A stretch of 64,000 nt of DNA from Billgrantia azerbaijanica (GCA_004551485.1 SBLD01000014.1:1-64000), one strand, 5' to 3'; counted from the stretch's first letter, positions 31,126-41,344 are shown. Program-made: numbers and translations. The notes: generated from the letters alone by a model not told the origin.

Positions 31126-34100
31126 TTTCTTTCTTGTAGCGCAGTTCGTCGCGTGGGCGCGGCTTCATGCTACGCCTGGCTCCCGCTACCAGTTTCGCTC
31201 GCCAGACAGCGGCAACGCGGAGTCCCTTCATGCTGCACTGATAGTGGAGGCGGATGGGCACGTGCAGGTTGGAGAGGTGGCCTTGCCTTACCTGCTGTGT
31301 GACGGTGCTAGGATCATTCCGGTACTCCAGCATCCGGAAGCGGCTGGCAGCTACTCGGAGAATTACATCTCCTTCCTCCGTGACGAAATCTCCCGCCAGG
31401 CAGACCTGCTCAAAGGCTGTGCGCTCCTCATCATTCATAACAGCCTGCTCGACACCTTGATAAACAATGCTGATGATCTTGCTGCGGCAGGCGCGGTCTG
31501 GAGCCGTGATCACGTCAGGCTTAGTCTGGGGCTGCTAATTAGCGAGGACCTAGGCGTGCAGCGTCAAGTTTCGGAATGCCTGCTGAACTATCAGTTCGAG
31601 GTGCTCTGCGAAGAAGATGCGACGGTATTCGGTTTTGCTCCTCTGTACCAGGCGCTGCAGGACGGTGAGTTAAGATTCAATGAGCTGGGATTATTGCCGG
31701 ATCCTTTTGTCACTGAAACTGATATCATTGATGAGCGGCTTATCCGTAAGCGGCTGGACGAAAACCGGCAGCTGTATCGGCAGATACAAGATGAACTTGA
31801 GGAATATCCCAATTCTCTGCAGTTAAGGTTCAAGGACCGCTTTAGCGAGGGCTTTATCAAGGAAGTTTTTCCTAAGGGGGACCTTGAACACTGGCGAAGC
31901 GTTGACTTCCAGTACTTTCGTGACGATGAGCGAGAGAGCAGCAAGCCAGCGCTAATTTATGAGAAGGCGGTACTTGATGAGAGCGCTACTGCAGTCATAG
32001 ACCGAGCACAGAACGAACGGGCAGCCGGGCAACGCAAGCGCCACTTGCTGCTGCTGGCTGAGCCGGAGGCGGGCGAGGTCCAACTACGAATCAGCTTTGA
32101 CGGCTCTGATTTGCAGGCCGGGCAGGTGAAGCAGGAGGTGCCGTCGGATCTCGAGCCCAGCCTGGAGGTAAATCGCAGCGGAAAACGTTCATTTCTCAAG
32201 CTGAGCCTCAAGGTCCCTGAGCAGCCGGCTTTCTTCAAGCTGTCTACCGCTAGGGAGCGAGCGGCTGAGAAGTATGAGTTTAGCGCTATATTGCTGCGAA
32301 AAGGTTGGTTTTACGTCGAAGGTTTTCGCAACTACTACCTGGTCGATGTCAAGCAACAGCAATTGCATCTTGAAACTGATGCCGAAGTGCTGGAGCTCGG
32401 CACCAGCCACACTACGAGCTGCGTAGTTGTCGCGCCGGGCGAAACTGTCGACGGTTTTGCCTATGCGAGCATTGACTTCTCCCGACTCGTGAACGAATCA
32501 GACAAGGTGGAATTTCGAGTTGAGCGCGACGGGCGGAGTCTCGATTTCTTCGTAAAGAGTGAGCCGGCCAGCGACCGCCTCGGGGTGCCACTCCTTTTGG
32601 ATAGCGAGCGCGGCCCGCGCTTGTTCGACGATGAATACAACGGCCAGTTCAACCCTCGCGGGCGCGTCTCGCTGGACAATCGAGAGTACGAAGTCGTCGC
32701 TGAGCGTCATGTGTTTCTGCGCCGGGAATCCGCATTCCTCGAGCAGCGCATCGTAGGCTCGAGTGATGCTGGCGAATTCATTAGCTTGGGGGCGCTGGGC
32801 GAAGCAAGCCAAGAGCTTGCGGAAAGCTACGAAAAACTCTTTGTCTATCTTGACGCTGCGGAGACCCTATTATCGCTTTCAGCATGGGGGCCTAGTCTGC
32901 GTAACGCAGTGCGGGACGTAGTAGAAGCTTCCTGCGCTTGTCTTGCTGATATCCAGCATGACACCGTGCTGACGCAGGAGCAGCGGCTGATAATGCGGGT
33001 CGGACTGTACGAAGAAGAGGGAGTTGAGTATCTCTCTCCATACCACCCGCTGGTGCTTGCCTATTACCTGCACTTAGCAGAGGCTGCTGCGGCAGAGGAA
33101 GGGGAGCGGAGTTTTTCGCAACTTCCCAAAGTGACCCTGGACCGTCTAACCCCGCGTGGCCTTCTGCCCTTTGTTTATGACGAACGGCATGGGTTTGCAC
33201 ATGTCCAATCTGTTCCGCACAACGCTTTTTGGCTAAAGTTTGTCCCGCGGGAAGACAGTAGCTACGAGTTTGTCCGCAAGCTCATTAAAGAAAAGCTTCT
33301 GGAGTTCAAGAATGCCTTCAGCGCCTTGTTTACTACCCATGTAGGAAGCGAGCTCATCCTTAACGTGGTCAACGGGCTAGACGCAAACGAGGTGCTGAAG
33401 GGGGTCGTGGAGTACTTCAAGCATGCCATCAGCGCAGGTGATGGAAAGCCAACGCCGATCCACATCAACTTCTATGATGAGACTCTGCGTTTCAACGCAT
33501 TCGATGCCTTTTCTGAATCTGGCGATGCTGCGTCTATGCGCCGCCAGCTCGGATTGGAAAAGGGCGCAGACAAGGCTATAGCTGATGCTGTAATCGATGC
33601 CCTGCGTACCTGCATGACCTATAGCAAGTTCGCGCATAGCGATAGCTCAGACAGCTTTGCGTACGCACATATCACCTTCGTCAGAGATGAGGACCGGGTG
33701 GATCGCCAGTCGGTGCGGGTTAAAGCCTCCTTGAGTGGGATCGCTGCCGATGGCCTGATCACTGGCGAAGCATCGGAGAACAAAGGCGGTGCCTACTATA
33801 CTGCGTTCGGCCTGCGGGGGATCGACACCGAGGCGCTTCCTCACCTACAACTTGCTGAACTCTACGGTAGCTTGTGGATGCCCGCGCGTCTACAGGGCGC
33901 GACGTACACGGGTAGCAACGCAGTCGCGATCGCCGTCAATGAGGAATTTCGTACGCTGCTCCAGCGTTGCTACCGCAGCAGCATTTGGACCACCCTCATT
34001 GATCCGAAAGTAACGCTTGACTTCTTCAATACTCAAGATGGGGTGTTGCTGATCCATTACTCCGATCAGTACACCAGTTCTGCTAGCTATGACGCGGTCA

Positions 34101-36244
34101 CGGTCACTCGAGAGCTTGAGCTTTACCGAAAGGTGCTCGAGTCAACCACCGGTGAGTTCCGAACTGGACTTATCAACGAGTTTAATGCTTTTAATGGGCA
34201 GTGGCTCTTGCATATGTTGACTGCTTCTCCTAAGGAGAGGAAGGGTATCCAGGGCGTCATCGGTGCCTATAAGTTCGCTACAACCTTAGTTCTGAAGGCC
34301 GACATCACATGGGTGCCGTTTTCGGTCGCGGAACTTGTTCGTGTTGCAGCCAATAGCGGATTGAAACTTAATGGCAGTGAATTCTCTCGTGCGGTCCAAG
34401 GTCACCGCTCGGGCGTCATCTCTGATGATGTACTGCTTGTCGGGCTAAAAGACCAGCGCCTGTACCTGCTGCCTGTCGAGGTGAAAGCTGGTGTCAGGCC
34501 TGACTATGATAAAGCTGAGAAGCAGGCTCGGGAGCTTAAGCGGTATCTCACCGCAGACCTTTTAGCGCAGCGTACACTAGCTGGAAAACTGTACCGGGCG
34601 CTCTTTGTCCGGCAGCTTTTTATTCAAATCGAGAAGTACCGACTGTACAATGTGTTCGACGCCGAGTACTTCGATGAAGTGCGCTCTCAGCGTGAAGCTT
34701 GGCTCGCCGGGGATTATTCTGTTGAAGAAATTACTGATTATCCGGCAGGCTTTGTTGTTGCGTTCGTTGATAACGACGCCTGCTTCGAGCCGAGCTACGT
34801 CGAGAGCGAGGACATCCTGCGTGTCGAGCTGCCTTTCGGGCTTCTTAACGACCTAGTGGCGAGACCTTTGCCGGAGCTAACGAATCTCATCGATACTCAC
34901 AACCTCTGCAACGTCCCAAGTAATTACATGCTTAAAGGGGAAGTTCTGAGCGCACCCCCGGCTGCTGATGAAATCTCGGCAGAGGAGGGAGAGGAGGACG
35001 TTACCCCGTTGGATGTTGCAGAGGCTATCGACGATACAGCTACCGAACCTTCAGAACAGGACCTACTAACGCCCGTAGAGGAGGCACCCACGACGACTGT
35101 CTCGGTTCCAGAGCAGGGCTCCCTCAAGGTGCTCTTTGGGCATGATGTGCTACGGAACCAGCCGATCTATTGGGAGCCGACTAACACCAGCAAGGTATTC
35201 AACACCAATACCGGCATCATCGGCACGATGGGAACAGGAAAAACCCAGTTCACCAAGAGCCTCGTCACGCAGTTGATTCAGAATTGTAGCCAGAACGTCA
35301 GCGGCGAGTCGATCGGGATTTTGATCTTTGACTATAAAGCCGACTACATCAAAGATGACTTCGTCGCGGCAACGGGTGCACGGGTTTTCGATCTACACCG
35401 GCTGCCCTTCAACCCATTTGCCCTGTATGGCAACAAGCCAATGCTGCCAGTGCACACGGCGAACCTCTTTCGCAGCACGGTGGGCAAAGCCTACAATCTG
35501 GGGAACCGCCAGCAGAATAAAATCCGCACTCTGGTGCTAGAGGCCTATGCCCGCGCTGGCATTCAGTCGAATGACGCAACCACTTGGGAAAGGGCAGCAC
35601 CGACCTTGCAGGACGTCTGGGAGCTATTTCAGGATCAGGATAGCGTTGAGCAGGACTCACTATATGCAGTTCTCGACGATTTGGTGACTTTCCAAATATT
35701 TGAGCCTGAGGCCGGTAAGACTCGCTCCCTATATGACTTGCTCGAAGGCGTAAACGTTATCAACCTCTCTGGCTATGATCCGCAGATCCAGAACCTCGTA
35801 GTGGCCATTGCCCTCGATATCTTCTACTCGCAGATGCACCAACGAGGAAGCTCGGTTCAGGAAGGCGACTACCGGCAGATCACCAAAATGGTTCTTGTTG
35901 ATGAGGCTGATAACTTCATGTCCCAAGGCTTCGAGTCGATCAAGAAGATCCTCAAAGAGGGGCGCGAGTTCGGCGTTGGCACCATTCTGTCAACTCAGGA
36001 AATGACGCACTTCAAGTCCGCGGAAGTTGACTATTCGTCGTATATTCTTACTTGGGTCGTGCATCGGGTTTCTCAGATCAGATCGCAGGACCTCAAGGCC
36101 GTGTTCAACCCAGCCGATAAAGCGACCGAGGATCGACTGAGCGGGGAGATTCGATCTCTCGGTAAGCATACAAGTTTACTGGTAGATGGTGAGAAGCGAG
36201 TATCAAAAATGCGAGACATGGCTTTTTATAAGTTGCAGAAATAA
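31106..36244 (+). CDS. dptH: DNA phosphorothioation-dependent restriction protein DptH (HerA-like ATPase)
   Basis: This very large protein has 1712 residues. The N-terminal 1000 or so residues have no family I can name. Around residues 1110-1145 a core LLVGLKDQRLYLLPVEVKAG with upstream Asp resembles the D...ExK centre of PD-(D/E)XK nucleases (Glu1125, Lys1127). An acidic linker follows (about 1280-1340), then a HerA/VirD4-type ATPase with Walker A GTMGTGKT at 1373-1380 and Walker B MVLVDEADNFM near 1595-1605. The ATG at 31106 was chosen. A GTG 7 codons upstream is possible. It overlaps dptG by 20 bp. It ends 85 bp from the convergent dndE. Confidence 0.88.
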   Translation: MSARPFDFFLVAQFVAWARLHATPGSRYQFRSPDSGNAESLHAALIVEADGHVQVGEVALPYLLCDGARIIPVLQHPEAAGSYSENYISFLRDEISRQADLLKGCALLIIHNSLLDTLINNADDLAAAGAVWSRDHVRLSLGLLISEDLGVQRQVSECLLNYQFEVLCEEDATVFGFAPLYQALQDGELRFNELGLLPDPFVTETDIIDERLIRKRLDENRQLYRQIQDELEEYPNSLQLRFKDRFSEGFIKEVFPKGDLEHWRSVDFQYFRDDERESSKPALIYEKAVLDESATAVIDRAQNERAAGQRKRHLLLLAEPEAGEVQLRISFDGSDLQAGQVKQEVPSDLEPSLEVNRSGKRSFLKLSLKVPEQPAFFKLSTARERAAEKYEFSAILLRKGWFYVEGFRNYYLVDVKQQQLHLETDAEVLELGTSHTTSCVVVAPGETVDGFAYASIDFSRLVNESDKVEFRVERDGRSLDFFVKSEPASDRLGVPLLLDSERGPRLFDDEYNGQFNPRGRVSLDNREYEVVAERHVFLRRESAFLEQRIVGSSDAGEFISLGALGEASQELAESYEKLFVYLDAAETLLSLSAWGPSLRNAVRDVVEASCACLADIQHDTVLTQEQRLIMRVGLYEEEGVEYLSPYHPLVLAYYLHLAEAAAAEEGERSFSQLPKVTLDRLTPRGLLPFVYDERHGFAHVQSVPHNAFWLKFVPREDSSYEFVRKLIKEKLLEFKNAFSALFTTHVGSELILNVVNGLDANEVLKGVVEYFKHAISAGDGKPTPIHINFYDETLRFNAFDAFSESGDAASMRRQLGLEKGADKAIADAVIDALRTCMTYSKFAHSDSSDSFAYAHITFVRDEDRVDRQSVRVKASLSGIAADGLITGEASENKGGAYYTAFGLRGIDTEALPHLQLAELYGSLWMPARLQGATYTGSNAVAIAVNEEFRTLLQRCYRSSIWTTLIDPKVTLDFFNTQDGVLLIHYSDQYTSSASYDAVTVTRELELYRKVLESTTGEFRTGLINEFNAFNGQWLLHMLTASPKERKGIQGVIGAYKFATTLVLKADITWVPFSVAELVRVAANSGLKLNGSEFSRAVQGHRSGVISDDVLLVGLKDQRLYLLPVEVKAGVRPDYDKAEKQARELKRYLTADLLAQRTLAGKLYRALFVRQLFIQIEKYRLYNVFDAEYFDEVRSQREAWLAGDYSVEEITDYPAGFVVAFVDNDACFEPSYVESEDILRVELPFGLLNDLVARPLPELTNLIDTHNLCNVPSNYMLKGEVLSAPPAADEISAEEGEEDVTPLDVAEAIDDTATEPSEQDLLTPVEEAPTTTVSVPEQGSLKVLFGHDVLRNQPIYWEPTNTSKVFNTNTGIIGTMGTGKTQFTKSLVTQLIQNCSQNVSGESIGILIFDYKADYIKDDFVAATGARVFDLHRLPFNPFALYGNKPMLPVHTANLFRSTVGKAYNLGNRQQNKIRTLVLEAYARAGIQSNDATTWERAAPTLQDVWELFQDQDSVEQDSLYAVLDDLVTFQIFEPEAGKTRSLYDLLEGVNVINLSGYDPQIQNLVVAIALDIFYSQMHQRGSSVQEGDYRQITKMVLVDEADNFMSQGFESIKKILKEGREFGVGTILSTQEMTHFKSAEVDYSSYILTWVVHRVSQIRSQDLKAVFNPADKATEDRLSGEIRSLGKHTSLLVDGEKRVSKMRDMAFYKLQK

Positions 36245-36296
36245 TTGAGACGATATCATGGAAACTTTTGAGCTGGCATTGGTGTGTGCTTGATGC

Positions 36297-36312
36297 CGGC
36301 AACTGGTTGCCG
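36297..36312. terminator. Small hairpin between converging dptH and dndE
   Basis: CGGCAA / TTGCCG closes a CTGG loop within the 85-bp convergent gap. With AT-rich flanks on both sides it may end transcription from both operons. The stem is short. Confidence 0.35.
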
Positions 36313-36329
36313 CCAATAGGGCAGTAAGA

Positions 36330-36629
36330 TTAAATTCCTCTCTCAACTGTGAGTGCCCAAGCCTTTGCTTTTTCTTCAGGGCTAAGCCCAGGGTAAAGCT
36401 GGTTAAGTGTAAGCTCTGTAGTTATTTCTGTTTCTCCTAGCCATGTTTTTTTGTCCATTGACATAGATCCTGGAGAAAACTTGTTTAAATCGTAAATCAG
36501 TATGCCTTTTTCTAAAGCAGAAAAAAAAGCTTCCCTTACCGCTATGTTGGGCTGCTTGCCCGTGCGTGCTTTCTCTCGCTTTAGCTTTTCTTCTGTTATG
36601 GCGGACACCGTTATTCGATTCGGCAACAT
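36330..36629 (-). CDS. dndE: DNA sulfur modification protein DndE
   Basis: This 99-residue small protein of the phosphorothioation machinery is reported to bind nicked DNA as a tetramer. It is recognised by MLPNRITVSAITEEKLKREKARTGKQPNIAVREAFFSALEKG (helical, ribbon-helix-like start) and the conserved KKTWLGETEITTELTLNQLYPGLSPEEKAKAWALTVERGI end. The ATG at 36629 overlaps the dndD stop (TAATG). An upstream in-frame start would add 29 unconserved residues. It is the last gene of the leftward dndBCDE operon. Confidence 0.9.
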   Translation of the reverse strand: MLPNRITVSAITEEKLKREKARTGKQPNIAVREAFFSALEKGILIYDLNKFSPGSMSMDKKTWLGETEITTELTLNQLYPGLSPEEKAKAWALTVERGI

Positions 36630-38608
36630 TAGAAATAACCCTCCGATACAATGCTCTTTCCAGTCGAGTTTATGTATTCCATGGTGTAGATTTTGGATAT
36701 TGCATTCTTGAAACAAGCAGGTGTGCTTGCTAAGTTTATCTCAGTGTCAGTCGAAAGAAGTATAACCTGGTGGCTGGCGTTTGGAAAGTAATTATCAGTC
36801 ACATTGGATCTGTGCTCGGAGTCTAAGCGGCCTAGGGGAGTGTCAATTATGATAGGTAGGCGACGCCCGGAAGCCTTGCCTAATGCTTCAAGCATGGCTG
36901 TTGCATAAATTTGCTTTTCACCAGCTGACAACTGTTCGCGATCTAATGTTTTTCCATTACTATATGCTAGTGCGACACTGAAAGTACATGGGTCGATATG
37001 TGGTGTAAGACCTTCATGGCTCTTGCGTGCCAAACGTTTTAAAGATTCACCAAAGTAATATTCAAGCTCGTGAATTTTGCTGATTTTTGCTCGATTGGAG
37101 TAGCTGGTCAGCATCTCTCTGAGTGACTTGGCCATTTCGATAGCATGAAGATTGTCAGATTGGTGCTGATGCTCAGCCTCAAGCTTTCGCAGTTTGCGAA
37201 TACAGTCCATGGCAGCACGCAGCTCTCGCTTGGCATTTTCACGTTTCTCTTCAATTTTGCTGTTGAGTCGTCCTTGCTTGAGCTGTCCTTCAGTCAGCTG
37301 TTCATAGAGTGGTTTGATCCGTTGTTCGTCAGGAGCACGTTCCAGGTTTGTGGCGCACTCACTGATCTGGACTCGCAGACTTTCGAGCTGCTGCTCAAGC
37401 TCGTCGACCTCTTTCTTTTGCTTCGGCGCTTCTACAGTGATCTGGTGGTGCAGCCTTTCAATCTCTCTATCCGACAGGTCGTGCACCATCTCCACCTTCT
37501 TGGGCGGCTTCAAGCTCTTGCCAAAGGCTTTCTCGATAGCCCCATCAAGCAGCGCCTCTTTGTCTTGCAGTGCGCTTTCAAGCTCCTTGCGTAGCGCTTT
37601 AGCTTGGCGCTTCGCCGCTTGGTGAGTGACTCGCTGCTTGCGATAGTCGCTCTCAGCATCGAGCTGAGTTAGCAAGGCACCCAGTGCTGTCGGTGCCAGT
37701 GCCAAGGGATAGAGAGAGCCTTTGAGTGAGCGGATCCGGCCTCTGATTGCTTCCTGTTCAGCCAGCAGGCGCTCCATCCTCACCTTTTCGACTGCCTGAT
37801 TCTCATACCAGGCGCCGCCATGGGCTTCTATCTTCTGCTCCAGCTGAGAAATGTCGGCTCTCAGGTTATGCAGCTGATCCTCTAATTTTTCTTTACCCTC
37901 AAGCTCATGTTGATAGCTTGCGTAGTGCCGCTCATACTCTGCCTCTAGCGACTCGGCTTCCTTGCGAATATCCTCGGGAAACCTACCTTTCGAATGGTTA
38001 CGGATATAGACACTAAGGTCTGCACGCAGCTTATTGACGAGGTCTAGACCTAGCAGCCGCTGAATGGCATCGGCGAGTGCCACATTACCTTTGGATTCCG
38101 CCAGCTCTGCGATCTTTTCTCCATCAAAGAAGAAAAGGTCGGCTATCCCCAAGGGGATCAGGTCATTCAGGAAACTCTGGCTCTGCTCATGAGATAGGTT
38201 GGAGAGCACTTCGTCATCGCGAGTAATTTGGAGGTTTTCTGAAATCGCACCACTGGTATCGCGGAACCAGCTGCGTACAACATCGTAGTCGTGCTGCTGG
38301 CCACCACGGCTTTCACTGAATTCCAGGCGTACGTAGGCACTATTCGGTGCACGCTCAGCCCCGCTAGGCTTGTGTATGCAGTCAGCCAGGTATCGGTGGT
38401 ATTCCTCGTTAGGGACCTTGGCGCCGAGAATGCGGCGGCCATAAAGGGCAAGGCGCACGGCTGTCAGGATGGACGTCTTGCCGGCACCGTTCAGGCCACC
38501 AAACAGGATGATGGGCTTTTGCCCACTTGGGCCTTCTGGTGTGAGATCGATTTCATGGTCACCGCGATAGACCCTGAAATTGCCCAGTTTCAGCGTGTTC
38601 AGGATCAT
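36629..38608 (-). CDS. dndD: DNA sulfur modification protein DndD (SMC-like ATPase)
   Basis: This 659-residue ATPase probably provides the nicking or DNA-remodelling energy for sulfur insertion. Walker A GGLNGAGKTS (residues 37-46) follows MILNTLKLGNFRVYRG. A long coiled coil spans roughly residues 200-500. The C-terminal head has the ABC signature REQLSAGEKQIYATAMLEAL and Walker B RLPIIIDTPLGRLDSEH, a marked DndD feature. It overlaps dndC by 4 bp (ATGA) and dndE by 3 bp, so the operon is fully coupled. It resembles RecN and SMC heads, but operon context settles the name. Confidence 0.93.
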   Translation of the reverse strand: MILNTLKLGNFRVYRGDHEIDLTPEGPSGQKPIILFGGLNGAGKTSILTAVRLALYGRRILGAKVPNEEYHRYLADCIHKPSGAERAPNSAYVRLEFSESRGGQQHDYDVVRSWFRDTSGAISENLQITRDDEVLSNLSHEQSQSFLNDLIPLGIADLFFFDGEKIAELAESKGNVALADAIQRLLGLDLVNKLRADLSVYIRNHSKGRFPEDIRKEAESLEAEYERHYASYQHELEGKEKLEDQLHNLRADISQLEQKIEAHGGAWYENQAVEKVRMERLLAEQEAIRGRIRSLKGSLYPLALAPTALGALLTQLDAESDYRKQRVTHQAAKRQAKALRKELESALQDKEALLDGAIEKAFGKSLKPPKKVEMVHDLSDREIERLHHQITVEAPKQKKEVDELEQQLESLRVQISECATNLERAPDEQRIKPLYEQLTEGQLKQGRLNSKIEEKRENAKRELRAAMDCIRKLRKLEAEHQHQSDNLHAIEMAKSLREMLTSYSNRAKISKIHELEYYFGESLKRLARKSHEGLTPHIDPCTFSVALAYSNGKTLDREQLSAGEKQIYATAMLEALGKASGRRLPIIIDTPLGRLDSEHRSNVTDNYFPNASHQVILLSTDTEINLASTPACFKNAISKIYTMEYINSTGKSIVSEGYF

Positions 38609-40212
38609 TTGCTCAGTTCCTCGTATTGAATTTCGAGCCCCGCGAGTAGCTCGTCGTAGACACTCTTGGCGTTGCGGGTTTTGCCTTGGTAGCCGGTATT
38701 CTCCTGGAAGATGTCCTGCATTCTTCCCTTGGCTGCTTGCATACCCTCCAAGGCCATACTTGCATCCTGTTTCTTGGTATGCAGTGTGTCGAGATCACCC
38801 CAGTCCTGGTTCAGCAGAGAGTCAATACGCTTGAAAACACCATGTCGCTTGCTGAGCCCATCAAGCGACTGTTCCAGCTGCAATAGCTTGACGGCAAGGT
38901 CGATCGGCGTACCGTGTTCCAGGCAAGCGCTGTTGAGAGCGGCAGCATCCTGTTGGGTCAGCACGCCGGCGGAGTCCTGCATCCAGTCTAGCTTGTGACC
39001 ATATACGCTGGCATAGATTGCCGGAAGTGCATCGAGGGCATCCGGCTCATTTGGGTCGTTGAGCCACTCCAGGCGAATATGCTTCAACTCATCTTCATGG
39101 ATAAGGTGAATCAGATTGCCGCTATCATTCAGGTTTTTCTGGATCTCCAGAAGCTTCTTCAGCCACGCCTGGCGATAAGCCATCCAATAGGGGCCAGGGA
39201 TATGCTTTTTCTCGATATTACTGTCATCAGTAATATGTCCGCGTGCGTAGTGAACCTTGCCGGTGCGCCGCTTGTGGTTGCGATATTTTGTCTTGTTGTG
39301 CGGTAGCGTGGTGCGATAGAGAAGGTCACGAAAGGCCTTCAGGCGCTTCATCCAGATCTCACCTGACTCAATCAGGCCTTCCATGGCACGGTCTTTGGTA
39401 ACTACCGTACACGTCCAGCAACCGAAGCGAGAATTTCCGCAGGAGGGTGTCTTGGTGTCGATGACAACAGGGCATTCCCCGGCATTTGAATCCTTGTAAA
39501 GGTCGAACAGTTGGTGATGTGTTCCTCCCCACGGCGCAGGCGCGCCCAAGAGGTACATCCACACTTCATCGAAGGTCCAATCTTCGATGGGCATGTAGGT
39601 ATAGGCGCCTGGAAGGGATGAGTGCTTGGAAAGTAGCGACCCATCCACCTTGTGTTTCGCGATGACTTGGGCCCGTGAAGCACTTTCCTGGCTACGGGCA
39701 CCCAGAATCACGACTACTTCACCGTGACGGGTTACTTTATCCAGGATGAAGCTACTCACCGGGTCGATCTTCATGCGCTCGGTGCACCAGCGGAAGCTTT
39801 GGGTCGGTGCAGGATAGCCTTTGCCGAGCAGGTTCACCCAGAAGGTGTCGTTGGCTTTCGGAACGACCTTGTGAGCCGAGAAGGGAAGGCCCTTTTCCTT
39901 TGCTCTGGTGTTGATCTGATCCAGAGTAGAGGATATAAGGTCGACGACAACTGGGGTTTCGACCAGCGTATCGGAGCTGACAACGTAGACGTGCTTGTGC
40001 CGCTCGTGAGCAGGCAGCTTATCGATGGCGGTGTAGATCAGCGATAAAACGACGGTCGAATCTTTCCCTCCACTAAAGCCAATCACCCAAGGGCGCTCAT
40101 CTTCAAGGTACAGGCGTTGTAGCTCGGTAATCAGATCAGGAAGAGGCCTGCCGGCAAAGCTCTGCTCGGCGAGCATCTCATCTTGAGAGGCAAAAAGTGT
40201 GGCTTCGCTCAT
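38605..40212 (-). CDS. dndC: DNA sulfur modification protein DndC (PAPS reductase-like)
   Basis: This 535-residue enzyme has an ATP pyrophosphatase / PAPS reductase fold and activates the DNA backbone for sulfur. The PP-loop SGGKDS lies at residues 47-52. Four cysteines in ECPVVIDTKTPSC and GNSRFGCWTC are placed to hold a 4Fe-4S cluster, as in characterised DndC. The C-terminal third is helical. It overlaps dndB by 4 bp and dndD by 4 bp. No dndA cysteine desulfurase gene is present in the island, so the cluster and sulfur must come from a host enzyme such as IscS. Confidence 0.94.
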   Translation of the reverse strand: MSEATLFASQDEMLAEQSFAGRPLPDLITELQRLYLEDERPWVIGFSGGKDSTVVLSLIYTAIDKLPAHERHKHVYVVSSDTLVETPVVVDLISSTLDQINTRAKEKGLPFSAHKVVPKANDTFWVNLLGKGYPAPTQSFRWCTERMKIDPVSSFILDKVTRHGEVVVILGARSQESASRAQVIAKHKVDGSLLSKHSSLPGAYTYMPIEDWTFDEVWMYLLGAPAPWGGTHHQLFDLYKDSNAGECPVVIDTKTPSCGNSRFGCWTCTVVTKDRAMEGLIESGEIWMKRLKAFRDLLYRTTLPHNKTKYRNHKRRTGKVHYARGHITDDSNIEKKHIPGPYWMAYRQAWLKKLLEIQKNLNDSGNLIHLIHEDELKHIRLEWLNDPNEPDALDALPAIYASVYGHKLDWMQDSAGVLTQQDAAALNSACLEHGTPIDLAVKLLQLEQSLDGLSKRHGVFKRIDSLLNQDWGDLDTLHTKKQDASMALEGMQAAKGRMQDIFQENTGYQGKTRNAKSVYDELLAGLEIQYEELSK

Positions 40213-41321
40213 GGTGTCAAAGCTCCCTCGAGCTCTTGCTGCTTCTCACTAAGCGGTATTCCCAAGCGTTGCTTGAGGTAGCAAGCTAGCAGTTCGACGG
40301 ATGTATGTGATTTGGAGATGCGTCCATCCCGTAGGCAACGGCCTTCCCATGTTGGGTTGCTGCGCTGCCAATCAAGTTTCGACAAGGGTGAGAGCCGTTC
40401 TAGATACCAATTGGCATGGTCGAGAGGTGCTTCAAAACGAAGTGGTGCGCAGGCAACCGCAACGGCTTGGAGGAATACGCCATGGGCGTGGATGGTCTCC
40501 TGGCGCAGATGCATAGGAAAGCTGGGTTGTTCACATGCTTGTTGCCAGTCTTGCATGAGCTCGCTGACCGCAAGCCAGAAAGCAGTACACTGCGCAAACT
40601 CGTTGGGCTCGACCCGTCCGCGCTTGCCTTTCTCAAGAAAACGCCAGCTAGCATTCTTGATGCTGCTCAGAGTGAAGAGCTTATTGGATTTTAGCGGCAG
40701 CGAGCTCTTCTCCACCTCGGTGAGCTCTCTGAAACAAGGTACCTCCTGCATCACGTGCCTGGCCAACGCGGATGCCTCGTCACGCTTGTCAAACAGGGCG
40801 TTGAGGGAAGGGCTTGGACGGATCGCGTGTCGGTTGAGATCGGCAAACATTTGCTGGCTGCGCTTCAGACCTTCGTCGATGAACAGCAGCACAGGGATGC
40901 TGTCATGGCCCAGCTCTCGCTTCTTGGTCACGGCGCGTTCGATGGCAGCCCTACGGTGTTGACCATCGTTGATCAATAGCCGTGCGCCCATCGGTATTCG
41001 GAGGGTTCCTTGCAGGGGGACCAGGTCACTATTTCTCACTGGCTCGAATTCCGCCTCCCTGTCCAGCGAGGCGGTGATGGCCGGCAGGATGTAGTTCTCG
41101 GCGTTCTGTGTCAGGTAGTCGGTGATTTCTGGTATGCGTCCGGGGTTGATGGCCCGCTGGGCCCGCTCTTCAGGTGGCAGGCCGGCATCATCGTACTGGA
41201 ACAGCCGTGGGATGAGGCGAAGAGGGCACATGATGGTATAGCATGCGCGCCCACCCTGCGTTCCGCGCAGGGCGGGAAAATCATGGGTCTGCTGTGCTGT
41301 AGCTGCCGCAGTCTGTGCCAT
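40209..41321 (-). CDS. dndB: DNA sulfur modification protein DndB (DGQHR-domain regulator)
   Basis: This 370-residue protein of the DndB/DGQHR family has the diagnostic DGQHR motif at residues 119-123. MFADLNRHAIRPSPSLNALFD follows, also typical of ParB-like DGQHR proteins. In Salmonella DndB represses the dnd operon and is not needed for sulfur insertion itself. The promoter directly upstream carries a site of the type reported for DndB, which suggests the same control here. It is the first gene of dndBCDE and overlaps dndC by 4 bp (ATGA). Confidence 0.92.
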   Translation of the reverse strand: MAQTAAATAQQTHDFPALRGTQGGRACYTIMCPLRLIPRLFQYDDAGLPPEERAQRAINPGRIPEITDYLTQNAENYILPAITASLDREAEFEPVRNSDLVPLQGTLRIPMGARLLINDGQHRRAAIERAVTKKRELGHDSIPVLLFIDEGLKRSQQMFADLNRHAIRPSPSLNALFDKRDEASALARHVMQEVPCFRELTEVEKSSLPLKSNKLFTLSSIKNASWRFLEKGKRGRVEPNEFAQCTAFWLAVSELMQDWQQACEQPSFPMHLRQETIHAHGVFLQAVAVACAPLRFEAPLDHANWYLERLSPLSKLDWQRSNPTWEGRCLRDGRISKSHTSVELLACYLKQRLGIPLSEKQQELEGALTP

Positions 41322-41344
41322 AGGTACGTTACCTCACGCGCGCG

